Source: Chromera velia (lineage: Eukaryota > Sar > Chromeraceae). Taken from it: a stretch of 20,410 nt of DNA. Below, one piece after another: positions 1 to 10,019 of the stretch. The DNA lies in contig JAHBMJ010001295.1 of assembly GCA_018398765.1 (NCBI GenBank), forward strand, positions 5,624-26,033, written 5' to 3'. Under the pieces are notes generated by a model. The model ran no database searches and was not told the DNA's origin. It saw only the letters and a list, made by a program, of their open reading frames with translations. Positions within the stretch are counted from its first letter, which is position 1; every line of letters starts with the position of its first letter. A program made the position numbers and the translations under genes.

Positions 1-13
1 GGGGGGGGGGGGG
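1..13. repeat. G homopolymer at the window start
   Basis: Thirteen G then AATTCAG. A homopolymer at the very start suggests a contig edge. Confidence 0.8.
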
Positions 14-75
14 AATTCAGCGTGCGTGGTTGAGCTCTGTTCTCCTTAATTTGCGTGTTTCTATTCGACAGCTAG

Positions 76-3000
76 GGTGGAGGGGGGAGGATTGTGGAAG
101 TGGCAGACTGCTTGAGTTGGTCGGTCGATCAGGACATTGAAAAGACTTTTGAGGACCTGAAAGGAAGGGCCTACATTGTCGGACCAGACAAGAGAGACAA
201 CCTTTCGCGACACAATGGTCAGACATTCACTCATGCAGGCAGGCACAGAGTTTACTGCAGGGGTGCATGCGTGTCTTAATTCCTGCCTGCCTGCTCGAGT
301 TCGTGCGTGCAGGTTCGACAGCGAGTTCAAGGGCCCCGACGGAAGCTCTGACAACGACACGGCGATCATGAAGAACCCCTGTCAGTCAGTCAGTCAGTGA
401 GTGCACATCCAGGAGGTGTTGGAGTGGAGTCATGAAAGCAGTTGGGCGAAAGTGCGCAAGAAAGCGGGGAGGTTGAAAGGTTGCGCTGAAATTTCTTGTT
501 TGCCGTGCGTGAGTTCCGAAAGAAACACATTGGGATTACTCTCCATCCTCTGAGCATCTGAGCGACCCGCCACGCGATAAAATAAATGATCTTTGAAGTG
601 AGTTCAATAAAATGCACGCAGGCGGGTTCACTCTCTACGGAGGGCGCAAGAACACCCCGGAGATCAAATCGAAGGCCTTCGTGCAGTCCCAGAAACTTGG
701 CAAAGACAGGTCGGTCAATGAGAGGAATGAGAGTGATGTCTCTCTTTCTGTGTGAGTTGCTTTTCTTAGGCATCATTTCGTGCGTTCAATCATTGACTCA
801 TTTCCCGGGATGCATCGAGTCAGTTCCGTTCCATTATTTGTTTTTCTTTGTCACCCTTTTTCATTTTACCTCCCTCATTCTCCTTTCCCTCATTGCCCCC
901 CCCCCCCCCCCCTTGCAGGTCGGGGATCAACTTTGAGTCTGTGATGAACTGCTTCGGGAATGAGGACATGAGGGAATTGACTCAGCACGAACTGCAGTAC
1001 AAGATGGACATCGGGCAGCGCGTCCTCGAGAGGTTTGTGGGGCCCGTCACTGACGCGGTGCTCTGTGGGACTCTGGGGATGATGAAACCTGTGGCGGCAC
1101 CCCTGGGGGTGGGAATGGAAATCGTCAGTCGAGGCCAAGAGCAGAAGAAATCGGGGGGGTGGGAGCTTTTTTGGCGAAAAATGTTGGAGGTGCACGTTTG
1201 AGAATGGACAAAGGTTTTTGTGGAACAACAAGGAACAGAAAGAAAATTGCTTACACCGGGATAGAAGTGTCTCTCTGCCGTGCTCTCGCTGTACTGAGAA
1301 CTTTCGTCCGAAGTGTCGGTCTGGGTTTTATCTTTGCGTCGTTCCTTCCATTTTGTCCTGCTCCTCCTTTTCCGTGCTTGCTCCATTTGCAGGACCCCGG
1401 CGACATCTGCAGTGCGTACCTTGCTGTGGCAATTGAGGGTATCGCTTTTGGCTTCGGTCAGTTGGTGCATGGGCCCTTCATTCGGTGTGTGAGTAAGTTT
1501 TCGGCTTCTCTGTGCATGTCTTGGCTTCTCTGAAGATGCAAATGCACAGAGAAGCGGACGGAAAATAGTTCAAGTATCGCGCTGTGTGTCCTTTTTTCCT
1601 CTCGTACGCGACGGAGACTTTATTTACGCGGGGCTTTCTCTGCCGATCTTTTTCTTTCTTTCTTTCCAGCAGCCGTGAGGCTTCTCTGGATCTTCTTTTC
1701 TTTTGCGTCGTTACTCTTTCCCTCTCTCTTTCTAGCTGTCTCTCGCAATATGTTTTTGTCTATCCATGTTCCTTTCTAACCGTGTGCCTGTCCACGTGTG
1801 TATGCTGAGGTGATGCAGACCAGATGCAGGAGCAGATGGATCTGTTCGGCACAAAGGCAGGCATCAACGATTGCAACGCTGCCAATCACGCCTTTGCAAA
1901 GGTAGGTCTGTGTGCGAGCGCGCGCGCGCGAGAGAGAGAGAGAGAGCAGCAGATGGAGCTGGTCATGTTCTGGATCTACTTCCCGAAGTTCTTTTCGCCC
2001 ACTTTTCTTCTTTTCCAACTGAAGCTCTGGTGCAGAGAAAGGTTTGAGGTTCAAAACAATTTCAAAGAGGTTTGCATCGTGCGTTGTTCGTTCACGATGT
2101 ATCTTTTCTTTCTGCGTCTGCAACTCGGCACGCCTGTCTGCAGGTGTTCTGTGACTTGGCGTGCATCACCGACGCCGTGCGGACGGGCAATCGTGCGATC
2201 CTCAGCCGTCTGGAGGAAGTGTTTGAGATTCTGCAGACAAACATGATTCTGATGATGGAATATCACGCCACCAACACAGACAACATGCTCAACTACCTGG
2301 CAGATCTGATGGTCAGCTGGACGCTATCGTCTCGTTGTGGTTGCTGCGTCTGCCCGCTTTCGAGTCTACCTCCAGCTGTCTGTTTATCGGTCCCTGTGTC
2401 TGCATGTTTCTTCTCTGCATGTGTCTTCTCCATTTTCTCCCTCTTCCTTTTTGTGCAGGACTGGCACGGAGACAGGCTTCTCTTCTACATCAAAAAGTTT
2501 GCCAAGGGAGGGACATCCTTCTTGCAGCGTCTGAAGGACTGCAGAGACAAAAACCCCAACGCGAACACAGAGGGGAAGGAGGAGAAGAGCCACGCGCTCT
2601 CTGACTGTCTCTTCCAGTCAGAGGCCCCAGGAAAATTGAACGCCCAGGCCGACCCTCTGTGGGATCTGTTCCGTCAGGCTGTGACTGAGGACAGGAGTGA
2701 CGCACGCCGTCTCCCTTCTTCCGTTCCCTCTCTTGCCTCCCGTCTGATGAAGATGAGCAAGACAGAGGCTCAAAGTCTCCTGTCGGACGTCTCCCTTCTC
2801 TCCTCCAGTCTCCAGAACGCGATGGATACACACCTCAGGGGAGCAGCAAAGGCGCTCCATGAGGCAGTCGCAGCAGTCGACAAAGAGAAAGAGACAGAGG
2901 GAGAGGGGGATCAGAGAAAGAGTATGGAAGCTCTGATTCAAGCAGGACAGGAGGTAGAGCGTCTGATCTCAGAGGCAGGTGCGGGTGTGAAGGACCACCT

Positions 3001-4411
3001 GAGCTCTCGTAGGGGGGCCCTCGAAGCTCTCCTCTCAGGGGGTGTTGCCGCCCCCCCCACAGACAGTTCCGACCTGTATCTGAGTCCGGCAGTTCAGGAG
3101 AGAACCCCCGATGAGGTCGGACGGTCCCTCGCTGACCAGGTCCGCAGATCCTCCACCGAGTTACTTAACAAACTTTCCGTCTCCTCCGACCGCCACGACG
3201 CCTGGCTGGCTCTGTGGGAGTCCCGGCTCCATCAGCACACGAAGAGGCAGGAAGCGCTCGTCACCCCAAAAAAGAAGGGAATGGCAAACAGATTTGATCT
3301 GACCTTGCCGGCAGACGGGGGTGAGGGTGTTTCTGAGCTTTCTCTTGAGAGCAAGGAGAATGAGGTAGAAGAAATTTTGGCTCAAGTGGCGGGTGAGCTG
3401 TCAGATGCGCGCACTGCCGCTTTTGCCTATTTGAAAGAGGCAAAGCGCATGTCTGACATTGAGAGGGAGAGTAAGCAGATCGTGGAGGAATATCTCAACT
3501 GCGCCACTGGGGCAGATGGAGAGTTGACGGGTGACTTTGACAAACTCCTCCCTGCATGGCAGAGGGTCGTTGCCGCCCGGCAGGAGACTGCCGCTTCCCT
3601 CATCTCTGCCTTTTCGGCAGGTACCAAAGCTCTCTCTAGAGTGAGAGACGCTCTGGTGATCAGATCCCTCTTGGAGAAGATGACGCAAGTCTCCCTTGTC
3701 CATGCAGTCACAGACCTAGAGCACGCACTGTCCCACTTGTCCCAGCATGAGTCCGGGGGGTCGGTTGATAGGTTGAGGGGGACATCAGGGGTGATGTCTC
3801 TGTGGTTGGATGAGCTGCAGCTGAAGGAGCAGGATGGGGGGGCAATAAAGCCTGCCTGTCTCCTCGAGAAGCTCCAAACAACAGAGGGGGTAGCGAGTCT
3901 CCGTGCCGCCTTTACCCGTGACCTGGTCAATAACGGTCCCGGTGAGTTGTCTGCTCTTTTGAGGGAGACTGTGGGTTTGGTGGTGTGGCTGCACTCTCGT
4001 ATGAAGAGAGAGGATGTGTGGGGAGATCTGTCGCTCCTCCAGTTCCATCAGCAGACCGCGAGGGGGGAGACGGGGGGAAGTTCCGAGCTTCACTCTATTC
4101 ACAAACACAACCATGAGGGTGAGGTTGCGAGTGAGGAAGAGGGGGGAGAGCCTAGCGCGGTTGCCTTTGAAGAGCGCGCAGTGGAGTTGCGTCTCCGTGC
4201 GCCTGGGCAGGCAGAGATTGAGGATGCCCGTGAGGCAATGAGCTCTCTGTTACAGGAGGCAAAGCAGTGGCATGAGGGCCTGGCCGAGGCTGCACGTGAG
4301 AAGGATGGGGGAGAAGGAGAGGCTCCTTCTGCGTTTGTGCAGTTGGTGCAACGAGTGCAGAATGCAGCCAAAAAGGTGTCCTCATCCGCCAAGCTCGAGG
4401 CTTGCCAGTGA
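76..4411 (+). CDS. Unrecognised multi-exon gene, 5' end uncertain, about 930 residues visible
   Basis: I do not recognise this protein. The exons chain in frame: about 76-217, 300- or 313-380, 622-709, 919-1123, 1393-1488, 1824-1901, 2144-2311 and 2459-4411. Junctions supported by phase are 380/622 (phase 1), 709/919 (phase 2) and 1123/1393, 1488/1824, 1901/2144 and 2311/2459 (all phase 0). Exons 3-7 encode a compact region rich in Met, Cys and Gly (for example GFTLYGGRKNTPE and DPGDICSAYLAVAIEG). Exon 8 gives 650 residues rich in Ala, Ser, Glu and Leu, probably mostly helical with coiled-coil stretches, with acidic low-complexity patches and no visible membrane segment. The exon 1/2 junction is ambiguous: an acceptor after 299 keeps the frame, the more consensus-like CAG at 310-312 does not. 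Exon 1 has an in-frame TAG at 73-75 and no convincing ATG, so at least one upstream exon may be missing. The existence of a gene is well supported; its function is unknown. Confidence 0.75.
897..918 (+). promoter_or_regulatory. 3' splice site with a poly-C pyrimidine tract
   Basis: The acceptor of the 710-918 intron is a run of about 17 C (896-912) followed by TTGCAG. The exon at 919 continues the frame of exon 622-709 through a split Arg codon (AG|G). A nearly pure C tract is an unusual acceptor tract and also prone to sequencing-length error. Confidence 0.6.
1917..1946. repeat. (CG)n/(GA)n compound microsatellite in an intron
   Basis: Alternating GCGCGCGCGC runs directly into GAGAGAGAGAGA just inside the 1902-2143 intron, about 15 bases after its GTAGGT donor. 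Confidence 0.85.
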
Positions 4412-4640
4412 AAGTCCCCTCATTGATCTGTCGCCCGTCGTCCTGATGGTTCTCTTTTTTTTTTCCTTTCGCCATGAGATTATTCTGCTTGCCTGCCCGC
4501 CTGTGTCTTTTGATTCGTGTCATATCTGTGCTTGCTTGCTCTTCTCTGTTCTCCGGTCGTCAAGTCGACAGGGCTGATACCGGACAGACCTGAGGAGGCT
4601 CGCAAAAAAAGCACATTAAATAAATAAAACGGAGAGGACG
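4412..4640 (+). terminator. 3' UTR with tandem AATAAA poly(A) signals
   Basis: After the TGA at 4409-4411 the sequence becomes T-rich and non-coding. Two overlapping AATAAA hexamers lie at 4619-4624 and 4623-4628, about 210 bases past the stop. Spacing and position fit a polyadenylation signal for the upstream gene, but the hexamer is not known to be used in this organism. Confidence 0.45.
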
Positions 4641-6541
4641 GATGGGAGGGCGCGGGGGTGCAGAGAGAGAAAAGAAGACCAATGGGCCTCGAGGGGATGA
4701 AATGGACAGAAAGAGAAAGAAGGTTTGGATCCTCCATAGCTCGGACTGGAACAGATTCAAAAGAAAAAAAGGACAAAGGTCAATCGCTCGGACGGGTGAA
4801 AACACACAAGCATCTTCTCATCTGATTGATATCTGTGGGGATTCTTCTTCCCCTTTCCTTGTGCTCACACTGTGGAGCATCTGTCCTGCTCACGGTCTTC
4901 CTTCCCTCATCGATCTTGATTCATTCATTTCTCTCTGGCTTCTTCCTGCCTTTCCTGCTTCTTTTTGCCTTCTTTTTCCTTATGGAGAGAAAGAGAAAGC
5001 AGAAATCTGATGGGGAGTACTGCTTTCTTTGACCTTGTCCTTCCTTTGGATCCTTCGAGGAGAGCTTCGTATTTTGAATCATTTTCTGTTGTGGGCAGAC
5101 ATGGGACAAACGGGGGGGGGGAAGGGGGGGCTGCAAGAGGGATCAGAGAGTCAGCTGGTTGTGCTGACACACAAACGACCTCGAGCAGCAGTGCCTTACT
5201 TCGCCTCCTTCCCTTTGTCATCCTGTCTGTATGAGTTCATCCTCACTGGAGAATAAGGAACGGACAGTGTGTCTGAGGCGACGGGAAGAAGCACAGAAAG
5301 AACAAAACTCAGGCCGATAGAGGGACTGGGGCAGAGCAGGACAGAGAAGGAAAGGACAGGAAACCCAAAACGCGAGTGAGAAAAGACAATGAAGCGCATC
5401 TGTCCAAAGAAAAGTCCTACGGATCCTTTCTTCCATCTCTTTTTTTCTTTCATTTCTTCTCTCTGAATTCAGATTGACTTTTTGTGTGTGCAACGGTGGA
5501 CTGGCGTCTTTTTTGAGGACTGACTGGAAGACGAAAAGAAGTGAGGGCGGACGAGGGGAAAGTGCATGCATTCATATGTGGGAGGGAGGGAGGGAGGCTT
5601 GGTAGATTCATTTATCTACTCACTTACTGTGTCTGACACTGACTTTATCTCCCTTAATTCACTCTCTTTCAGTGCCGCCGTCCCTTCACTTTATTTCATT
5701 CATCCTCCATACAAGAGCTCCCTCCGATTGGATTCGAATGATTCGACCGACTCCAACAGACAGACACTTTCTCAAGGAAACGGGAAGAAAGACCATTTGA
5801 AGAAAAAAAAAAAACGGATTATGAGCGGACGGGTCATTGTGGAATCGTGGCCGCAAGAAGAAGACTTCATGCAGCGACTGCTGGGAATGAGGAAAATAAT
5901 TCGGCCAGATCCGTTCGCAAGACGCTTTCCCCTCTTCCCCTTTCTTCTTTTCTTGGGGCACAAAAGTCGCACTTCAGCTGACCCACCTTCCACGTCGCTT
6001 CACGTGACAGGCAGGTGGATGGATGGGTGGGTGGATTCACTGGATGTCTTCTTGCACTGTTTGAGCGATTGGGGGTGGACACGTTGCGGGTGGGGGATTA
6101 GAGCGGGTGGGCCTCGGGGTTCACGTGCGAGGGGCAGGCGGAGAATTGACGCTGTCAAGTCGCTCTGACAGGCATTGTTCACTCTGTTTTCTTCATGGTT
6201 CGGAGTGGCGCGGTCTGTCTGAATGTTTGAAGGAAGCACATCGAAAGAAGGCCGGGGCACGGGTCAGGAAAGGGGGGGCGGTGGCCTGTCGATGCAATGC
6301 TCTTTCAATATGTTGATGTTTTAAACACACCATGCACACGCAAAAGCCGGTGGTGGGCGAACAGAGCACTCGTCGCCTAGGCAGTTCATCAATCACCTAG
6401 TCATTCACAGACAGTCACTCGCCAATATCAACCAACATTAGTAAAAGACCTAGTAAAAGACGCGGAACCCGAAGTTTTCTTGTTCTTCTGTGTTATTGAC
6501 ACTAGAATTTATGATCATATATGATATATCATTTAGCTAGT
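4641..6541. other. Long stretch with no supportable gene
   Basis: This 1.9 kb is made of purine- and pyrimidine-rich tracts on alternating strands. Open frames exist on both strands, the longest of 200 codons at 5566-6168, but their translations are low-complexity (runs of Lys/Arg/Glu or Phe/Leu/Ser) and I could not chain them through splice sites. A short direct repeat (AGTAAAAGAC twice, about 6439-6462) and a small palindrome (TGATCATATATGATATATCA, about 6511-6530) sit close to the end of the neighbouring retroelement. No tRNA or rRNA was recognised. Confidence 0.5.
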
Positions 6542-6579
6542 ATGATGATGATGATGATGTTGGCTAAACCGGGCAGCCA
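6542..6579 (-). repeat. (ATC)n tail plus 3' hairpin of the retroelement
   Basis: Plus-strand TATGATGATGATGATGATG (6541-6559) reads as an ATC tail on the minus strand. Next to it, TGGCT (6561-6565) and AGCCA (6575-6579) form a 5-bp stem with a 9-base loop. This is the layout of the 3' end of LINEs whose RT needs a specific 3' structure. Confidence 0.6.
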
Positions 6580-6689
6580 TCGTGTCCCAATAGCAGAGGG
6601 CAGTCTCAGCATATATGCATTGCTAGCCTAGGAGCGTAAAAGCTCGCTCAGAGAGGCTACACTGAGTCAACCAGAAACTAGCAACCCCT

Positions 6690-6911
6690 TTAAGAGGAGC
6701 AAGAGATACCACTCACTTGCCACTCAGCCTCTTCCCGCCTGGGAGGCCCGACAAAATCAAGTAGCTCACATAGAAAAGGACTATCCTGAGCTTCAGACCC
6801 CTTTCTCCTTTCCAACCACGTGCAATGCTTCCCAAAGTGCCTCAAGTAGGAGAGGACTTCTAGGGGGGGACTTGCTGGGCTACGTCTTAAAAACCTAACC
6901 AACTCTGCCAA
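6690..6911 (-). pseudogene. Short open remnant near the element's 3' end
   Basis: A 73-codon minus-strand frame ends at 6690 (segments include LVRFLRRSPASPPLEVLSYL and FLCELLDFVGPPRREEAEW). It lies about 110 bases upstream (in element orientation) of the 3' hairpin and tail, so it may be the C-terminal end of the element's last ORF. I do not recognise it, and chance openness is possible. Confidence 0.25.
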
Positions 6912-7587
6912 ATATCCCCCTCCCCAAGCGGCCGAGGGGGAAGACGCCCAGGAGCCCCAAAGAAGCCCTTAGACACCCAAAAGGAAAACACTACAATGTA
7001 GAAGAAAGGAAAAAGAGATCCAACAGTAAACATTATAATATAGCACAGAAACCTCCCACCAGCCCTCTCCCCCTCAATCTGCAGATCTCCTCATTACCTC
7101 ATGTTCCTTTTTCAGCATACGTATTTTCCTTGGTTAAAAAACATCCGGAACCAGAAAATGAGAGATAAACACAAACCGTGAGAGCCCAACCTAGAGCCAG
7201 CCTCCCCTTTTCAACTTATGTTAACCATGATCCCCTTTTTCTACTCAAAACAATTCCTTCCTCTTGCAACAACAGAGAGAGGGAGACTTTCTTAACTTGC
7301 TTTTCTTTTCAGCCCCTCTCTTTCTCCTTTTCCAGCCCTCCATCTCCTTTCTTCTTTTTCTTCTTCTTATCTGTCCGTCTACTGTCTCCTCCCCCCTCTG
7401 TATGGTTTCTTTCTTTGACAAACAGTCCCGCCCCCAGTTTTGTCTGCAGAGCATCGGCATCCTGCTTCAAAGTTTGAGGCGTGTGTATGTTTTGCCTCTT
7501 CCCAAACCCCGCTGCCGATTGGGTTGATACCAAAGGAACACTACCCACAGATCGGACTGGCATCACCGGACTGGGCTAATCCCGGTC

Positions 7588-8620
7588 TCAGAATCGAGGC
7601 TGCGGAGGTTTGAATGCTATGGGAGTGGGTGACGGCTCTGAATAGTCGCTGACCCTCGAAGGCAGTGTTTTATTGTTCACTGAAATGGGGATCGGGAAAG
7701 AAGCGTGGCTGGAAGGAGGGCCTGCCGAAGCAGCCGAGGCGGCCTGGGAGATGGGAGCTGTTTTGGTTGGGAACGCAGGTTGCTTTGATACTGGAGGGTG
7801 GGAAAGATTGAGCAGAAGACAGGAGGGGTGACTTCTTTTGGGGCAGGGTAGACTAAGAAGCTTCGCATCGCTCCTTTGCTGCAGCAAGCTGGGCTTTTGT
7901 CTTTGCTAGTCTCACCGTGAAAGAAACAATACCCCGTTTGCAGTAATCTCTCCATGGAAACCCTGTGGCTAAAACAGAGAAGAAAAGTTCTGAGCGTGTC
8001 TCTTGTCTAGTCTTTTGTCAAGGAACTCAAGCACTGTGCCGTTCGGGTAAGAGTACATGACATTGTCAACAATGTCATGCCTGGGCCAAAATTCCCCCCA
8101 AGTTCCTCGAGCACGAGTGAAAACGTCCATCTTCATCCAGAATTTGGAGCCAGGGTTATAAAAAAAAGCTTTGTCTTCACTGAAATGCTCGGACTGTGAG
8201 CAACCAGGGAGGAGATCAAAGCTTAAGAGGACTCTACGGTTCGTATTCTGTCATCTCTTTGTCTTAAAGTTTTCAAGAAGCTTATTGAATCAGCTCTCAA
8301 GAAAGGTTAGACGATCATTCAGTCTGAGAAGTAAGTTGAGACATGTGCGTCTGCTGCATTGCTTGCAGATCGCTTACATCTTTGGAAAACGAGTCAATTC
8401 CTTCATCAACAGCTTCTCTTGCAGCAGCCTTGAAAGCTGTAACCCACTTCTATGGGGGATTTTCAGGGAGTTTAGTCAACATTGAAAAGGAATTGGTTGG
8501 AGACGGCAAGTTGCCAAAATTTTTGAATGTCATTGACCAGAACTCGGTGAAGGCGTCACCTTTTTCGAAGCGGGAAACAGTTTTTGAAGACTGTTGTGAA
8601 GAGCTGTGCTGCTGAAGTAG
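7588..8620 (-). pseudogene. Broken unrecognised ORF inside the decayed element
   Basis: Minus-strand reading gives protein-like segments interrupted by stops and frame changes. About 8300-8620 includes FEKGDAFTEFWSMTFKNFGN and AAAREAVDEGIDSFSKDVSD. About 7915-8150 includes PGSKFWMKMDVFTRARGTW and VMYSYPNGTVLEFLDKRL. A Pro/Ser-rich segment of 99 codons lies at 7588-7887. Further on (7309-7566) another open segment ends in a run of seven Lys. The order (helical or globular region, Pro/Ser-rich region, basic tail) would suit a retrotransposon first ORF that binds nucleic acid, but I recognise no family. Several in-frame stops rule out an intact gene. Confidence 0.45.
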
Positions 8621-8722
8621 TCTCAAATGTGGTTAAATATAGCTAAATTCCTCTAAATTCCTCTAACATATGTAATAATCTTGTTATATGGGGTCTAGTA
8701 TGGAGTGTACTAACTATAGGGA

Positions 8723-8776
8723 TACTTACTTACTTACTTAATTGTGGTTAAGCCTAGAGTCTCTGAAACCAGAGAC
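8723..8776 (-). repeat. LINE 3' end: hairpin and (AAGT)n tail
   Basis: Plus-strand ACTTACTTACTTACTTA (8724-8740) reads as an AAGT tail on the minus strand. Eighteen bases away, GTCTCTG (8759-8765) and CAGAGAC (8770-8776) form a perfect 7-bp stem with a 4-base loop. The tail follows GGCTTAACCACAATT in element orientation. Confidence 0.7.
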
Positions 8777-8921
8777 AAATGACAACCCATACATACAGTT
8801 GTAAACAAAAGGAGCAAACCGCCACAGCTTAACCTGCTTCCGCATGAATATGAACAACCATGACCCTCCGCAGCCTAGGCTGAAGCTAAAGGCTGAACAA
8901 CTACATAAGACGCGCATGCAC

Positions 8922-9738
8922 TCATTTTAGACAAGCTTCGATCAGTGCATTTGCCTTCTTCAGCTCCTGGTCCACAATGAATGAAACGAGCTCTCTTACA
9001 TATGTCTCTTCTTCCCCGATACCTCTTCACCTAGCTGCAGCAGTCCATCTTGCTCTGTAGACCCTTTCACCGATTCCTGTTCTCTCTTTCACTCTCTCTG
9101 CCAGCGAGTGAAGTTTGGATCAAAGCTGCTCTGTTCGCACGCATGCAGACAATCGATGCAGCACCACATCGTCGATCACCTTAAAGTTTTTGCCTTCGAC
9201 TGCAGGACAGTGAATACAGTGTTCTTCGCAGGATCCACCATGTCCTTTTCCCCCACCAGCACATGCTTAAAGGAGAGAAGTGAAAAGAGAACTACCAGAC
9301 AAGAGAAAGCGAGGCAGAGGATGCAATTGAACTGTGTAACCCCACCCCCTTCTGACCCCCCCCCCTCAAAGCAACATGGCCAGATGCTGGTGCGATCGGT
9401 TCTCTATCTGATACTATCTGAAAATTACTCAGTCGGGAATTATGTGGATAGATGCCATATGAACGGGTGAGCCTATGCTCGCCGACGGGTCTTGAAGTCA
9501 ACCATTCCGACAACCATTCTGAGGTTTCCCTTTCCTTTGTTTTCTGCCTGAGTATCCATTTATTCGTTCCGTTTCTTCTTCTTTGGTTTTCTTTTCTCAA
9601 AAGATCTGGTGCGATTGTCTGAAGCATGCTACTGGCTGAATTGGCCCATACCGGGGTCAGCGATCTGTGCCATGCATTCCAGACTGCCCAAGGAACTTCC
9701 CTTTCTGTTCTTTTTATGCTTTCTATGAAACCCCCCAA
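8922..9738 (-). pseudogene. LINE ORF2 C-terminal region, decayed
   Basis: Downstream of the RT the minus strand stays protein-like. A 148-codon open frame at 9292-9738 includes REVPWAVWNAWHRSLTPVW. A broken frame at about 8922-9230 includes FKVIDDVVLHRLSACVRTEQ and VRELVSFIVDQELKKANAL and ends at a TGA (8922-8924). I take this as the post-RT C-terminus of the same element because it keeps the orientation and runs up to its 3' UTR. No zinc-knuckle or RNase H motif is visible. Confidence 0.5.
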
Positions 9739-10019
9739 CTAACAAAAAAAGATCTCTCTCATGGGATGCATACCAACCGAAACCAAAGTTGGCACCTTGA
9801 AAGAGTTATAGGGCAAACGGAATGTCCAGCATACAAATCAAAGCTGCAATGCATCAAGTGCAACGATATCTCTCTGACTTACCGGCAAGGCTTCCAGCGA
9901 GTACGTTGCCACCGGCTCCTAGGGTGCCTGCAGTAAACGAACTTTGCATCGAGGAGGTAAAGGACCTAAGGATGAACAAGTGTTCATCACTGCCCCTAAA
10001 TAGCGTTCAGCACTTTTAA

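Larger units (their letters stand above)
6542..8718 (-). mobile_element. Decayed retroelement, no reverse transcriptase seen, (ATC)n tail
   Basis: Read on the minus strand, this block starts near 8718 with broken coding sequence and ends at 6542 in a tail of about six ATC units. The tail is preceded by GGTTTAGCCA and a hairpin (TGGCT at 6561-6565 pairing with AGCCA at 6575-6579). The neighbouring LINE ends in the same way (GGCTTAACCA, hairpin, short tandem repeat), which is why I call this a retroelement. No RT motif was found, so it could be an internally deleted or non-autonomous derivative, or an element carrying only a first ORF. The 5' boundary is a guess, set where the neighbour's tail ends. 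Confidence 0.5.

Noticed and set aside
590..614. AATAAA words as a poly(A) site
   Set aside because: They lie inside the 381-621 intron, between exons whose phases match.
2072..4411. Single 779-codon open frame
   Set aside because: Its start is not at a good ATG and lies in an intron; it also runs through the 2312-2458 intron, which has a GTCAGC donor and a TTTTTGTGCAG acceptor. The coding parts are exons 2144-2311 and 2459-4411.
5566..6168. Plus-strand open frame of 200 codons
   Set aside because: Composition is low-complexity and changes abruptly, there is no family resemblance, and no splice partners were found.
8171..8615. Plus-strand open frames in the decayed element
   Set aside because: The opposite strand gives longer protein-like segments in line with the orientation of the neighbouring elements.
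9108..9470. Plus-strand open frame of 120 codons
   Set aside because: It lies over the minus-strand LINE C-terminal remnant and has no recognisable features.
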